Source: Datisca glomerata
Lineage: Eukaryota > Streptophyta > Magnoliopsida > Cucurbitales > Datiscaceae
NCBI GenBank assembly: GCA_003255025.1
Contig: QANY01013337.1
Coordinates: 808,237 to 872,236 of the forward strand
Reading direction: 5' to 3'
Length of the DNA: 64,000 nucleotides
Of the stretch, positions 23,400 through 34,960 are shown piece by piece. How positions within the stretch are numbered: the stretch's first letter is position 1; the number at the start of each line of letters is the position of its first letter. The translations under genes and the position numbers were made by a program. The notes beneath the pieces are model-generated. The model made no database searches and was not told the DNA's origin. It saw nothing but the letters and a program-made list of their open reading frames with translations.

Positions 23400-24851
23400 A
23401 CATGTAACATAAGATTATAAGTTTGGCCCACTCTACTCTTTTTTTCACATGACTCACCCTACCTTCAACCTTCTCAAAAGTTGTGTTTTTTTGCAAAATA
23501 AAAAAAACAACAGGTTATTGAAATTTATGGGTCTGTGATTTTTGAACAAAGATTTGAAGCCAACTTTAATATAACGCGAGCACTTCTTTCAGTTTGGCCC
23601 ACAAAGCCTATTCGATAGTGGGCTTGGATCCTCGTGAGAAAACCGAATAATTATAAACAAAAATTACACTAACACTCTTTGTAGCTTGATTAAATTATAT
23701 AGACACTTTTTTTATATTTAAAAATTACACAGATCTTCTGTGTACTTCATTCTATAAAAAATAGGTCACTTCCATAACAGAAGTTTCTAACGACAGTTAA
23801 ATGGACATTAAAATATCCAAAAACATCTACATATTCGTCTAAATTCAGAATTTAATCCAAATACACATTAACTAAGCAATTCAATCTAGAATCATATCAG
23901 CACAACCTACTCATAAACTTTATTTAAATTTTTGTATGATCTTGGATTGATTTACTTAGTTGATATATCTTTGGATTAAATTCTGGTTTTAAATAGGAAT
24001 ATGGTGTCTAAGAATTTTCTATTCAGATAATAGATCTGTCTGTTATAGATTTTAAAGTATAAGGGAGGTCTGTGTAATTTTCAAATATAAAAGGGTTGTA
24101 AGGAGTTCGTCCCACACCTCTTGGTGTACTGCTTCCTACCACTACTTGTATGTGTAATTTAGACAAAGTATATGAGGTGTCACTGTGATGTTCTCTAATT
24201 ATAATATGTAGGGGATTAGAGGATTAAGAACCTAATAATATGGAGAGGACTAATTATATAATAATATGAAAACAAATGAATAATTTTAGACTGACCAAGT
24301 AATTGACTAAGTGAAGTGTCACTCATTTATAGGTTGGTAATGACATCTATCCTTTTGCACCTCATACGTCACTCCAAGAATTGCTTCTCTAAAGACTAGA
24401 CTTTAATCATGCTGGGGCGCGCCTGAAATTGCTCCAACCCAGGTCCATCGTTATCACTGTCGACGACCCTACCTGCAGTTTGCTTCCAGCGCTAAAAAGT
24501 CTTTACTTTATCTTTCTTCTACACATGTAGAGCTGCTCATCAAGAAAGGTCTCCTCATAATGAGAATCTCTTAAAAGAGAATTTTCTAAAGAAAATGTCT
24601 TATATATTTATGGCGCCGTAAACTTTCCCTTGTCACACATGTACGTTGCCTTTGGCTCGACCAGGGATTCAATGAATTCCATAAGAACAGAACATGAGCG
24701 GTTAGTTTCTAAATTTTACTTCTATCTTAGTAGGTGTAGAATTACTCAAAACAAATTAGTTTTCTTTGATTCCATATATATATATATATATATGCAACGC
24801 CAGACAATTCAAATCTATTTGGGGAGCACACAAGTTGTCTTCAAATAATAA
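23400..24851. other. Intergenic; MITE-like repeat and an (AT)n run
   Basis: It contains the inverted-repeat element at about 23655-24110 and a 20-base AT microsatellite at 24774-24793. No protein-coding similarity was recognised. Confidence 0.5.
23655..24110. mobile_element. MITE-like inverted-repeat element
   Basis: The left arm (about 23705-23745, TTTATATTTAAAAATTACAC then AGATCTTC) is the reverse complement, with few mismatches, of the right arm (about 24060-24095, GTGTAATTTTCAAATATAAA). Weaker complementarity continues outward. It has no coding capacity. Exact ends and the target duplication are not resolved. Confidence 0.5.
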
Positions 24852-25340
24852 TTAATGAAGATCTTGCATTGGAATCCTCATAATATTGTTGTATTGGATA
24901 ATGTGTGTTGCAAATACTTCTTTAGAACTCACATTCTCTATAAATGTGTGTTGAAATCTCTCTCCTACCAATACACTACACATAATCGATAGAATTTCCC
25001 ACACTTTTATCTTGTAATATTTCCAAATGTGACGACAGGTTGGGTTGGTGTAATTGGTTAACTCCTCACACTCATACTTTAGAGGTCGTAAGTTCGAGTC
25101 ATATTCTTCCATCCCCCTTAGAATTTGTAATGTAACTTTGACAAAAAAATATATATCCAAACGTGACAGCCTATCTCGGCATGCTAACCGAGAGATGAAG
25201 CACAAACTTGGAATTGTTAATTTAAACCAAATCAGCTTAGTCCATTGTATATCTACATCTCCTCTTAATTGGATACAGACAGATTTATTACTAAACTTCT
25301 CAGATTTGTTCAACTGCCAAATCCATCTATCCTCCATATG
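24852..25340 (-). mobile_element. LINE fragment (zf-RVT region) split by a SINE
   Basis: On the minus strand, 25337 to about 25150 reads DRWIWQLNKSEKFSNKSVCI ... LIWFKLTIPSLCFISRLACRDRLSRLD, the typical W-x-L-W ... IP ... F-I-x-R-L-A pattern of LINE zf-RVT domains. The fragment continues left of the SINE at 25034-25149. No RT is attached, so it is a truncated relic. Confidence 0.72.
25034..25149 (+). mobile_element. tRNA-derived SINE nested in a LINE fragment
   Basis: Box A-like TTGGTGTAATTGGTTAACTC and box B GTTCGAGTC are followed by the tail TTTGTAATGTAACTTTGACAAAAAAA. Imperfect target duplications flank it: TATTTCCAAATGTGAC before and TATATCCAAACGTGAC after. It shares box spacing and tail with the SINE at 10235-10350. 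Confidence 0.85.
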
Positions 25341-26249
25341 AGGGAAATAGATCCCCTCATGTTGGGGATCCGAACAGGAGGGGATATGTTCCTTTAATCG
25401 CGGCCATCCATTATAGAACGGAAGGTCATGATTACCTCAACACTTTTACCGAGGTGGAATGACAACTTTTTTTTCTTTTAATATTTTTCTTAAATTACAT
25501 CTCGGTCGTCCATTCTTTTAATGGATGACTTAGATGTAATAAATCATCTCTTGTTTCATGGAATAGAATAGGATCTTGTTCCACATATAAGACATGGAGA
25601 ATCATTATTGGCTTGTTCAATCATTAATAAAGTCTCTGAATCATCGATAAATTTGTCAATGGTAGTATTCATTCCCCAACCTGTGTAAACATGTTAAGGA
25701 CTCCCTGAGGATGTCAAGGTTCACTCCACAACAAAGTTGAAGAACCATTCCCCGTTTTCTTATAGCAAAGAGAATTAAAATCAGGAATTAACTTTGTCAT
25801 TTACCTCCAAATCCATGAAGCTCTTGGTGGCATCTTAGCAGTAAACAAAGAACGTGCTTTGAAGAAGTATTTCTTACACCATAAATCCCAAACTGAGTCA
25901 TTAGGCCTTTTGAGAATGAACCATCAATGCTTGATCATTAGCATTCCATGTATTATTCATGTAAATAAACAGAATTTATATTAACCCATTAGTGTTGTTA
26001 GTTTAACTCATCATAATAAAAAGTTTATATCAATGTGATTTCTTATTCGATCTTTAACCAAAAAATAGAAAAGATCAAAGAGAAACAAAATAAAAGTGGA
26101 ATGGTACGAGTATAAAAAGAACCAAGTCACGATTAAAAGAATTTCTCAGGATCTTCTCCAAAAGTGTAATCTTCTCCTCGAATAGCTCTCTTCTTGTGTC
26201 CGTGTGGTGTGTCACCTCGTCTTATTGAATGATGAAACGCAATTTTCAC

Positions 26250-26309
<60 letters not shown>

Positions 26310-26568
26310 GAGTCTCAGGATCCGAATATTGCAGCTGCGCCGTTGCCCCTGCCCTGCATATGTATCATCATCAATCATTAAATAAGACGATGAGCACTCA
26401 AAAAGTTGATTTGGCTGTTTCTGTTTTTTGCTCAAAATAATATTAATAATGTCCAGAAGTTTCAATTATTTCCTTGAAAGAAGTTCAATGGCTGCTCTGT
26501 TTTCTACCTAATATTATTTATTTCTTCTCTCCGATAACATCTTTCAAGCTTTTGACAAAAACCACAAA
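25341..26568. other. Intergenic region and MurA upstream region, with a (TC)n microsatellite
   Basis: No coding similarity was recognised. The (TC)28 run at 26251-26306 ends about 260 bp upstream of the MurA start codon, so it lies in the promoter region or leader of that gene. Confidence 0.5.
26251..26306. repeat. (TC)n microsatellite, 28 units
   Basis: This is a perfect TC run of 56 bases. Pyrimidine-rich tracts near transcription starts are common in plant promoters; any regulatory role here is only a guess. Confidence 0.97.
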
Positions 26569-29437
26569 ATGGCTACTTCATTTATTGCTCTAAACCCCTA
26601 TAAACCATTCAATCTCTGTCTTCTGAAACCCTTTTCCATTCACTCTCATCTCCAAACGCAAACCCAAACCCAAACCCAACCCCATATCCTGGATGGCAAT
26701 TTCACCATTACCGGTCCCTCCACGCTTTCTGGGCACGTCTCAATTAGCGGCTCCAAGAACTCTGCTCTGCCGATTCTGGCGGCGACCCTTTGCTGCTCCG
26801 GCACTTCTAAGCTTTGCAATGTGCCTAGTCTGTCGGATACTTGGACAATGGCTTCGATTCTGCGTTCTTTGGGTGCTCAAGTTGAAGTCCATAAAGATGA
26901 AATGTTGGTTAATGCTGATGGGATTCACTCCGTTGAGCCATTTTCGGATGAAATTGGGAAAATTAGAGGTGGGTTTTTGGTAATCGGTCCTTTGCTAGCT
27001 CGGTTTGGAGAGGCGGTGGTCGCATTGCCTGGCGGCTGCGATATCGGAGCTCGGCCGGTGGACTTGTATATACGTGGGCTTCGTGCTCTTGGTGCCATTG
27101 TTGAACTCAGGTTGGTTTTACTGCTATTTTCTGTCTGTGGTTGCTTTACTGTTTTAAATTCAAATTCCCATATGTCAGTGAAGATAAACTGGGATAAGAA
27201 TTCTTTCATGTTTTTGCTTGTTACTTCAATCGAAGATACTTCTCGGTATAATCGTTTCCATTTTCTTGATTTTTTTCCAAAGATTTGTTAGCGGGAAATT
27301 AAAATGAAATTTAATTTTTGAAATCAATAGATTACCTACAAATATTTTTTTTGGAAAACAACGTTATTCGTTTTTGCTTTTTAGAAATGTTTTCAAATGA
27401 CAGACACACTAGCTTTTCCTTTTCTTTTGAGTAAAATTGACAGATTTTGTCCTGCCTCTTGTGCTGAGAAAATATCTGGTTTTGACTGGTTTTCTTCCTT
27501 AAAAAGAAAATATACTTCTTTAACTCTCTCTCGAGAGTCCATGATTTGAGAAACTTGATCTTTTCATATCTGTTTGATCAGCATTTGCAACGGCCTCAGC
27601 AGATTTAAGTTTATGCTCATGAAAAGCAAGCAAAATGAAATTGCAATAAGCAAAAGGAAAGAAATATAGATCAGTTTATAGGAAAATTTAAGCTAATCTT
27701 AGAAATGATCTGATGAACCAAAATTGATAAACAAAATAAGTAGAAATCCACATTTTGGCTGAAAGAACTTTCTCTTTGGCACTTGCCCATATATAACGAC
27801 TCTGCCAGGCGATGAAGTTTTCTTTTTGGTTTTAAAAAACAATTGAGTGACTAACATGCGCCGTCTCTTCTTAGAAATGGAACGTAATGACTCTTTCTTG
27901 AGATTTTTCTATACACCTACACTTATTAACCAAAAAAGAAAGAATCAGGCAGTGAAGTAGGCATTGTTTCGCCTTTTGCAGGGATGATAAAGTGCAGGTC
28001 CACGCTGCAAATGGTAGAGGACTAGTTGGCGGGACGTTCCAAATGGATTACCCTAGTGTTGGAGCAACCGAAACTCTTATGATGGCTGCATCTTTAGCCG
28101 ATGGCATAACCGTACTTTCAAACGTTGCCAAAGTACAATGCGAGGAGTGTCACTAAATTCTTCTTTCTCAGCAATGAAAGAAACTGAACACCAACTTTTT
28201 TTATTTCTTCATTTGCAGGAACCAGAGGTGATTGATCTCGCTCGTTTTCTCACACAAAATGGAGCATGTATAGAAGGGGCTGGAAGTGACAAGCTTGTTA
28301 TAAAGGGAGAGCCTCGGTTACATGGCTCAGAGTGGGTGATTATACCAGATCGCATTGAAGCAGGCACATTTATGCTCGCTGCTGCAATTACACGCTCTTG
28401 TATCTCGTTATCACCCGTCATTTCCACCCATTTATCATGTTTGATTCATAAGCTTACAGCTGCTGGTTGCAAAATCACACAACGTGACGATGACGTGTTT
28501 GAGGTACATGAGGTTTGAGCGCATATTTGATACTATTTTGTGTTGTTTTATAAATGATTGGATTGAAAATCCAGATTTCAGCCGTTGGTCGATATTTGCC
28601 GAGTTTTGATGTCAAGACAAGCCCGTTTCCGGGGTTCCCCACAGATCTCCAACCTCAAACAATGGCATTGCTGACTACATGTAATGGTTCGAGCACTGTA
28701 GAGGAATCTGTGTTTGATCGACGAATAGGTCACGGTAAGTGAAAAAGAAAGTCATGAAAACAATATAGTTGAAGTTAATTTATTCACTAGAAAAGTTTGA
28801 AATCCTTCTGCTATTTACTGGGAATTTCGACCATTAAGCTAATGGAATTGCACTGAAAGCATGACGGGCATTATGAATTACTTTCCTCCCGGCTAATGTA
28901 AGATCCGTAATATGAACGGTCCCTTGAAAGTACTCATTGGGATTTATAGAATCACAAATATAATTATCTTTGTTCTCCTTTCATTTTCCTTTGCAAAAAC
29001 TTCTCCAAATGAAGAAATTTGACTGAATTCCGACATGGTAATCTGTACGATTGAATTCAATCAATTTGGTTTTAGTTAAAGAATTGATGAAGCTTGGAGC
29101 AAAAATCAAAGTTTTTGGGAGCACAGCTCTGGTTCTTGGCAAAGACAAAGGAAGGTATGTCTGGGGTTTTTTTCTACTGTTTGTTTCGACCTTAAATCTG
29201 ATATTGCACTGTTGTTTATTGTTTTAAGTCCTTGTTGCCAGTGTCTTGCGCGGCTCTCGTGTAGTTGCAGGGGATTTAAGAGGAGGGATGTCAATGGTAT
29301 TTGCCGGATTGGCCGCGGAAGGAACTACAGAAATTAGAAACATCGCTCATATCGATCGGGGATATGAGAATTTAGATATTAAGCTTGCAAGTCTCGGAGC
29401 AGACATCAAAAGGTTAATTTCCGGTCCTTCGTTATAG
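26569..29437 (+). CDS. murA: MurA-like UDP-GlcNAc 1-carboxyvinyltransferase, 470 aa, likely plastid
   Basis: Family role: it transfers enolpyruvate from PEP to UDP-GlcNAc, the first committed step of peptidoglycan synthesis. Six exons join in frame: 26569-27110, 27982-28132, 28219-28503, 28575-28734, 29076-29154 and 29242-29437; all introns are GT-AG (a donor nine bases later at 28513 is an alternative for exon 3). About 42 N-terminal residues rich in Ser, Gln and Thr look like a plastid transit peptide. Key residues are present: K63 in [11 protein letters not shown], catalytic C157 in [14 protein letters not shown] with R162, D350 in GFPTDLQPQ and R419 in DLRGG. The bacterial MRAS segment reads IRGG here. 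Bacterial MurA is about 419 aa, so the mature size fits. A related EPSP synthase is excluded by the PGGCxIGARP loop. Confidence 0.93.
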
Positions 29438-30318
29438 CAATTAGTATATCAGCTTCATACGAATAGTAATATATGCACATTTGTAAGTTTCTACTCAGGC
29501 TTGCTCTCGAGCTCCTGTAGTAACCCTCTTGTTCATTCTACTATATCTCACTACCTGAGGAATGGATATAGCGTGAAGTAGCTATGCTTTCGTATATGTT
29601 GAGATTTTAGTAATAGCAATTAAGATAAATTGGTGACAGTGACTCACACTACCGTAAAGCAGAGTTCAGCTTCATGCAAATGATAAGAGTTAGGGGTACA
29701 TGTTATTTCACTGGTCTCACAGACTCTTTGGCCAATAAATCTCTTTCTAATAGAAATACAAGACAGCCGCATCAGAAGTGTCACAAAATCGCCCACACTG
29801 TAGGGGATGCCATAACAAAGTCCATTAGACATGTTTTCAATAAAAAAAATGTAAGTTTTTTATGCATTACAATAAAATTTTATAATTTAAAATAAGTTCA
29901 CAGTGTGGAGATGATTAGGGTTTGATTTTCGAGATATAAAATACACGAGAGAAGTGGGAAAGAAGAGAAATGACCTAAAATGTTGGAAAATTTTGCACCG
30001 AATTGAAAGTTCAGTTTTTTTAATCTCAAACATAACTGAATGTAGTTAACTAAAAATTGATCAGACTTATCATTTTCAATTTGGTCATGTTTGATTTTAT
30101 TGGTTTGATCAGTTTTTACACACCCTAAAAAGTTAATTTCTAGTTTTTTAAATCATGATATAATTATTTGAAATATTCAAATAAAACACAAACAAAAAAG
30201 ACAAAAAGGACGGGGGAGGGGGCGGGCGATGTTCGACAACAAAACGCCAACTACCACAGAGTACAATACCCTTCGCAGTTTAATGGTATCACCTTCACCA
30301 TCCCTACGTTTGCCGGGT
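29438..30318. other. Intergenic between MurA and F-box genes
   Basis: It holds the MurA 3' flank and the F-box gene upstream region. No ORF or repeat of note was recognised. A G-rich stretch (30207-30228) occurs just before the first in-frame ATG. Confidence 0.5.
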
Positions 30319-31398
30319 ATGGCGACAACCGCCGACGAACCACTACAACCGCAGCAGATATTAATTCCGTCACTACCTAACGACGTCGCTGTGAACTGCC
30401 TCGCTCGGGTGCCCCGATCCCACCACCCAGTCCTCTCCCTGGTCTCGAAGCCATTCCGATCACTCCTATCCTCTCCAATCTTATTCATCACTCGCTCTCT
30501 CCTCAGATCCACCCAATACTTCTTATATCTCACCCTTCGTCCTCACCAATCTTCCTCCCCTCTCCACTGGTTCACCCTTCATCAAAACCCTAAAAACCAG
30601 CCCCTCGTTCCTGTCCCACCCACCCCTTCCCTTTACATCGGATCTGCCTACGTTTCTGTGGGTCCGAAAATCTACGTCATCGGTGGTTCCATTAACGACG
30701 TTCCTTCCCCGCACGTTTGGGTCCTTGATTGCCGCTTCAATCGATGGGAATCCGCCCCCAACATGCGGGTCGGTCGCGAGTTCGCCGCCGCAGGTGTAGT
30801 GGACGGTAAGATATATGTTATGGGCGGGTGCGTGGTCGATACGTGGTCTCGGTCTAGGAACTGGGCTGAGGTTTTTGATCCTGCAATCGGACGGTGGGAA
30901 GCTGTACCTAGCGAGATTGAGGTCCGAGAGAAGTGGATGCACGCGAGTGCGGTTGTAGAGAAGAAAATATATGCCATGGCGGACCGGGGAGGGGTGGTGT
31001 ATGAGCCAAGAAGTGGAGTGTGGAGCACCGTGACGAAGAGGCTGGATCTGGGGTGGAGAGGGAGGGCTTGTACGGTGGATGCGATTTTATATTGCTATGA
31101 TTATTTGGGGAAAATCAGAGGTTTTGATGTGAAAGAAGGGATATGGAAGGAGTTGAAGGGGGTAGAGAAAGGGTTGCCCAACTTTTTATGTGGAGCAACT
31201 ATGGCCAATGTGGGAGGGAGGTTGATGGTGGTTTGGGAAACCAAGGTTAATGGTAAGGAAATGGAGATATGGTGTGCTGATCTTGAGGTTAATAAGAATG
31301 AGAATGGTGAGCTTTTGGGGAAGATTGTTTGGTGTGATGCTGTTCTTAGAGTTCCAAATGGATCTTCCATTGTTCATTGCTTGGCAGTTGCATTGTGA
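30319..31398 (+). CDS. F-box/kelch-repeat protein (SKIP6-like), 359 aa
   Basis: Such proteins are substrate receptors of SCF ubiquitin ligases: the F-box binds SKP1/ASK and the kelch repeats bind the target. The gene has a single exon. After a short N-terminus, the F-box is at about residues 16-58 ([19 protein letters not shown] ... [11 protein letters not shown]). Kelch repeats follow: [13 protein letters not shown]...[15 protein letters not shown], then [13 protein letters not shown]...[13 protein letters not shown], then weaker repeats to the end ([10 protein letters not shown]). An in-frame ATG at 30229 would add 30 residues, but they are low complexity; the ATG at 30319 ([10 protein letters not shown]) sits just before the F-box, as in the family. 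The resemblance to SKIP6 is by pattern, so no symbol is given. Confidence 0.86.
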   Translation: MATTADEPLQPQQILIPSLPNDVAVNCLARVPRSHHPVLSLVSKPFRSLLSSPILFITRSLLRSTQYFLYLTLRPHQSSSPLHWFTLHQNPKNQPLVPVPPTPSLYIGSAYVSVGPKIYVIGGSINDVPSPHVWVLDCRFNRWESAPNMRVGREFAAAGVVDGKIYVMGGCVVDTWSRSRNWAEVFDPAIGRWEAVPSEIEVREKWMHASAVVEKKIYAMADRGGVVYEPRSGVWSTVTKRLDLGWRGRACTVDAILYCYDYLGKIRGFDVKEGIWKELKGVEKGLPNFLCGATMANVGGRLMVVWETKVNGKEMEIWCADLEVNKNENGELLGKIVWCDAVLRVPNGSSIVHCLAVAL

Positions 31399-32848
31399 TA
31401 GATGATGGCCTAACAGTAAGTATGAGCTTGAATTATGAAGTTAATTTCGTAAATTGCCGTAGAGAACATCATTATTCGGTTGTTTCCTTTAATTTCCGTA
31501 GGAAAGCAAAAATGTCTGTTTAAATTAACATTTTGAACTGAAAACCTGATAAGTTTGTCCAAGGATTAAGAAATCTGACTAGATGTTAGATATTGATCTT
31601 CATTTGTGCGTTCACATTAGAGAAAAGAAAGGAAGCTGTCAGCTCTTGTAATATTAATTACATCTACAATCTGGAACATTTGTTGATCACATTTCTTTTT
31701 ATATTCATAAAGCTTTAAAGGATAAGTATTTGTATGTTTAGGTCAATAATAATATGTAAAAAGTATTAGTAAGTTTAGGTATGTGGAGAAACCGTTGGGA
31801 GGTTTAACTGACAAACGTAATGGCCTAACACTAAATGGATGTCGAAGAGTCGTCGTTGGCGAAAATTTCACCTATTATCATTTACACTATATGTAATTTG
31901 ATTGTTCTCTTCAGTTAATGTGGTATTGAAACTTGTCCTGTTTTGAATTCATGCTTGCTATAGGGTCAGGTTAGTTGGGATTCAAGGGTTTCTGACCAGA
32001 AAGGTAATGATGGGAATAGATCCTCTCTTGCTCTTGAATCCAAAGACATGCTTTTTATATGATCTGGACCATCAATTGTTCATTGCAATAAGAGATCAAA
32101 TTCACTTCACATATATTTCTAGAGGACAGAATTGTTGGTTTGCATTTCCTGAATTTTGTGGAGACATAAGAACTTGCCCCCGCTTACTTTTCGTCGACTG
32201 TGGTTATACCTTTATTCATTAATTTACTAGTTTTTATCAGATTAAGTTTGTATGTGATGCAGGTAATTTGGTTCTGTCTCATCCGTAAAGTATGTGAGAA
32301 ACCAATCCCCTCCAGAACTGATGAATTGTCGTGCCACTCGTATTCAACTCCCTACAGATTTGGGAGTCTACTGCAATTTTAGAAGTCCAATATAAGAACT
32401 CAGGATTGCAGAGGTCAGTTACGGTGCGCCAAACGTCATCAATGATCCTAAACTATCACAGTTATTTTCAGAGGGTACCCATATGTGTATCTGGTGGGAA
32501 CATTGTTATCACGTTCGATACTTTTCCATCTTTTTCAATGCTCAATCCACGGCACATCTAAATTACGCATCTCCAAAGCAAGCCCTAAGTACCCACCAAA
32601 ATAGAAGACGTGAGTATCAAACTAAGCAATATTTTCTTCTGAAGATCTAACAATGTGTGCTGTCATAAAGTTAGACTTTGACGTTGTAAAATTCTTTGAA
32701 AATAAGTGGATATCTATACATCCTATTTATCGTTGATTTCTTCTTTTTTTTAAGCAAATAAAAAAATGGATATGTAGATAGGTTACTTGACAAACCTATT
32801 GGGGAGTTTTGCAACACCTATGTTGAAGTTAAAGCTTAGGCTTACTGT

Positions 32849-32884
32849 GTGAGATGGGAGATGGGAGATGGGAGATGGGAGACC
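32849..32884. repeat. Minisatellite, 8-bp unit (about 4 copies)
   Basis: The unit GAGATGGG repeats about four times in a row, ending GAGACC. Confidence 0.85.
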
Positions 32885-32931
32885 AGGATTTGGTTAATTG
32901 TTGATAAGTAGTAACGGGGATTTGTACTCAC

Positions 32932-33019
32932 ATTATAGATCTAGCCCGAAAGTAACGGGTCAGATGCAACGTAAAATTATAGATCTAGCCCGAAAGTAAC
33001 GGGTCAGATGTAACGTAAC
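32932..33019. repeat. 44-bp tandem duplication
   Basis: Two adjacent copies start at 32932 and 32976 (ATTATAGATCTAGCCCG...). They differ at a couple of positions near their ends, so the duplication is recent. Confidence 0.92.
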
Positions 33020-34022
33020 TCTTCATGTTGGTCAGAACATGAAAAAATGAGAGGAGATCTGGATCACCAATGAGCTAACTTGTTATGCCCAGATCACCTA
33101 GTGATGAACAAGTTTGCAAATGTAGGACTCATCCTATTATACCGTAGCATCATTGAGTAGCTCCATTACTTTCTAACATTTTGATCATTCTAAGAAAGCG
33201 AACATTTGATTAGAAAAGATGAACAAATTCATGCATACAAGTTACATGAGAGGTCAATTTTTAATTTGGTAATCTTGATCCGTCAATGTGGATTCAAGCA
33301 ATGTGGTCCTTAACTTATTCATGCTCATTTCAAGTTGGTCCAAGTTAATCAGATGTAAAATTAATTATCAAATAATATTTAGTCTTCTAAAACTCTGCAT
33401 GAATTTTTAACAAATTAGTGCATAGAAGAGAATGAGATTTCCAAATGTGATTCAAGTTCAAACTATGAATTTATTAAACGATTTGAGCAGACGGCGTGTA
33501 TATGGGTCACGTTACGAGTCATGTTACGAGTCATGGTCTTGTTTTTAGTGGATTATGAGAAAATAAGATGTCTGAAAAATTAAAGATTATTGTGTTTGAT
33601 AATAGTTAAGACTGTTATGAATATAATTATCGATTTCTAATTTTACTCTTGGACTAATTTTTTTTGTTTGAAACTTGCAATTAGACTATTTAAAATTATG
33701 TGGTATGTCGATGATGAGAGGGAAGGACAATCTAGACCATTTATGAAGCTTTTATTTAAGGAGATTGTCGGAATCTAGATACTCCATCACCTTCAATTTA
33801 GATTCTAAACAAGGGTTTGTGAACTTTCCAGGTATTTGGTGCAAAGATGACCTTGTACAAAACGCCACCTTAAATATTTACCCTGATTTGTAATATATCT
33901 CGTACAAGTGACGATAAAACAAACCATCTCCCCTACTGAAAAATTCTATGTTGTTCATTTATTTAAGAATTCTAGTCCAAAAGTACATACTCCATACCTG
34001 TTAAATCATTCCGAGTGGATAT

Positions 34023-34062
34023 TGCATGAAGAAAATTACTGTAGAAGTTTATGGCTTCAATA
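34023..34062 (+). repeat. Left 40-bp terminal direct repeat (putative micro-LTR)
   Basis: It starts TGCATGAAGAAAA and ends CTTCAATA. Its outer 8 bases TGCATGAA and inner end are only partly inverted. It is adjacent to the PBS-like site. Confidence 0.6.
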
Positions 34063-34063
34063 G

Positions 34064-34082
34064 TTGGCGCCGCCTGTGAGGA
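34064..34082 (+). other. PBS-like sequence
   Basis: TTGGCGCCGCCTGTGAGGA differs at two positions from the common plant gypsy PBS/leader sequence TTGGCGCCGTCTGTGGGGA. Confidence 0.7.
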
Positions 34083-34621
34083 CAACTGTAAAGTAGTTCC
34101 TGTTTAAAGCACCCGAGATCCTCTTCTACCCTGAGAGGATGGGTTTGGTCCTGTATCCAACGCTGGTGAAGTCCAAGGTGAGAGGGAAACATCCACCATC
34201 CTCCTCGCCGAAAGAAGGACCCCCTATTATTGTCGCGACCACTCGGCGAAGGAGGAAGAGTATGGTGGTGGCGTCCATGACGACCAAGAAGGGGAGGATG
34301 ATCACCTCTGTAGGTATACTATAATGTACACTCACTAGATCATGAGGCTAGTGGGGATTTTGGGACACTCCCATCTCGATGGAGGCATCAAGGCCGGAAG
34401 GTACGAATTTAATAAATGTTAGAAGGAGTATATATATAAGCTGCACAAGGTTTATTTTGAAAAATCTCTCCACGTAGTTTCCTCCCATTCAGAGTAGAGG
34501 AAGCGACATTCTCTAGTATGGTTAACGCCAAAGTGTAATAAACGAAAATGATTGTATGCTCAATGGCATTTATCAGATAAAGGCAAACAATCAACGCTAA
34601 TCTTAAAAGGAGGATCAAAAG

Positions 34622-34955
34622 GTAATGACTGACGAGGCCCTTAAACTTGGTAGTCGGGATTAAATAAAAAGTTATGACTGGCGAGACCCTCGAGCCTGGA
34701 AGTCAGGATTAAATAAAAAGTGACGAATGACGAGGCTCTTGAGCCTGACAGTCGGGATTAAATAAAAAGTGATGACTAGCGAGTCCCTGGAGCCTGACAG
34801 TTGAGATTAAACAAAAAATGATGACTATCGAGACCCTCGAGTCCAACGGTTGGGATTAAACAAAAATTGATGATTGGCGAGGCCTTCGAGCCCACCAGTC
34901 AGGATTAAATAAAAATGATGATTGGCGTGGTTCCTGAACCCATCAGTTGAGATTA
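34622..34955 (+). repeat. Tandem array A, seven units of about 49 bp
   Basis: Each unit runs TGATGACTGGCGAG...CCTCGAGCC...CAGTC and ends GGATTAAATAAAAAG. Most units contain a local inverted repeat CGAG(ACC)CTCG or close variants, inside an outer GACT...AGTC pair. The units are diverged, so the array is old. Confidence 0.88.
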
Positions 34956-34960
34956 AAAGG

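Larger units (their letters stand above)
31399..34022. other. Intergenic; short tandem repeats only
   Basis: Open frames around 32000-32560 show no family similarity and no splice structure. Two small tandem repeats lie at 32849-32884 and 32932-33019. The remainder is AT-rich with no recognised element. Confidence 0.45.

Noticed and set aside
26133..26465. Minus-strand frame with a Glu-Arg repeat
   Set aside because: It is created by the (TC)n microsatellite upstream of the MurA gene.
30229..30318. Upstream in-frame ATG of the F-box gene
   Set aside because: The added 30 residues are low complexity and lie before the usual N-terminus; the ATG at 30319 is preferred, though 30229 is not excluded.
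32007..32561. Three overlapping plus-strand frames downstream of the F-box gene
   Set aside because: No domain, no splice consistency and no codon bias; judged random frames in non-coding DNA.
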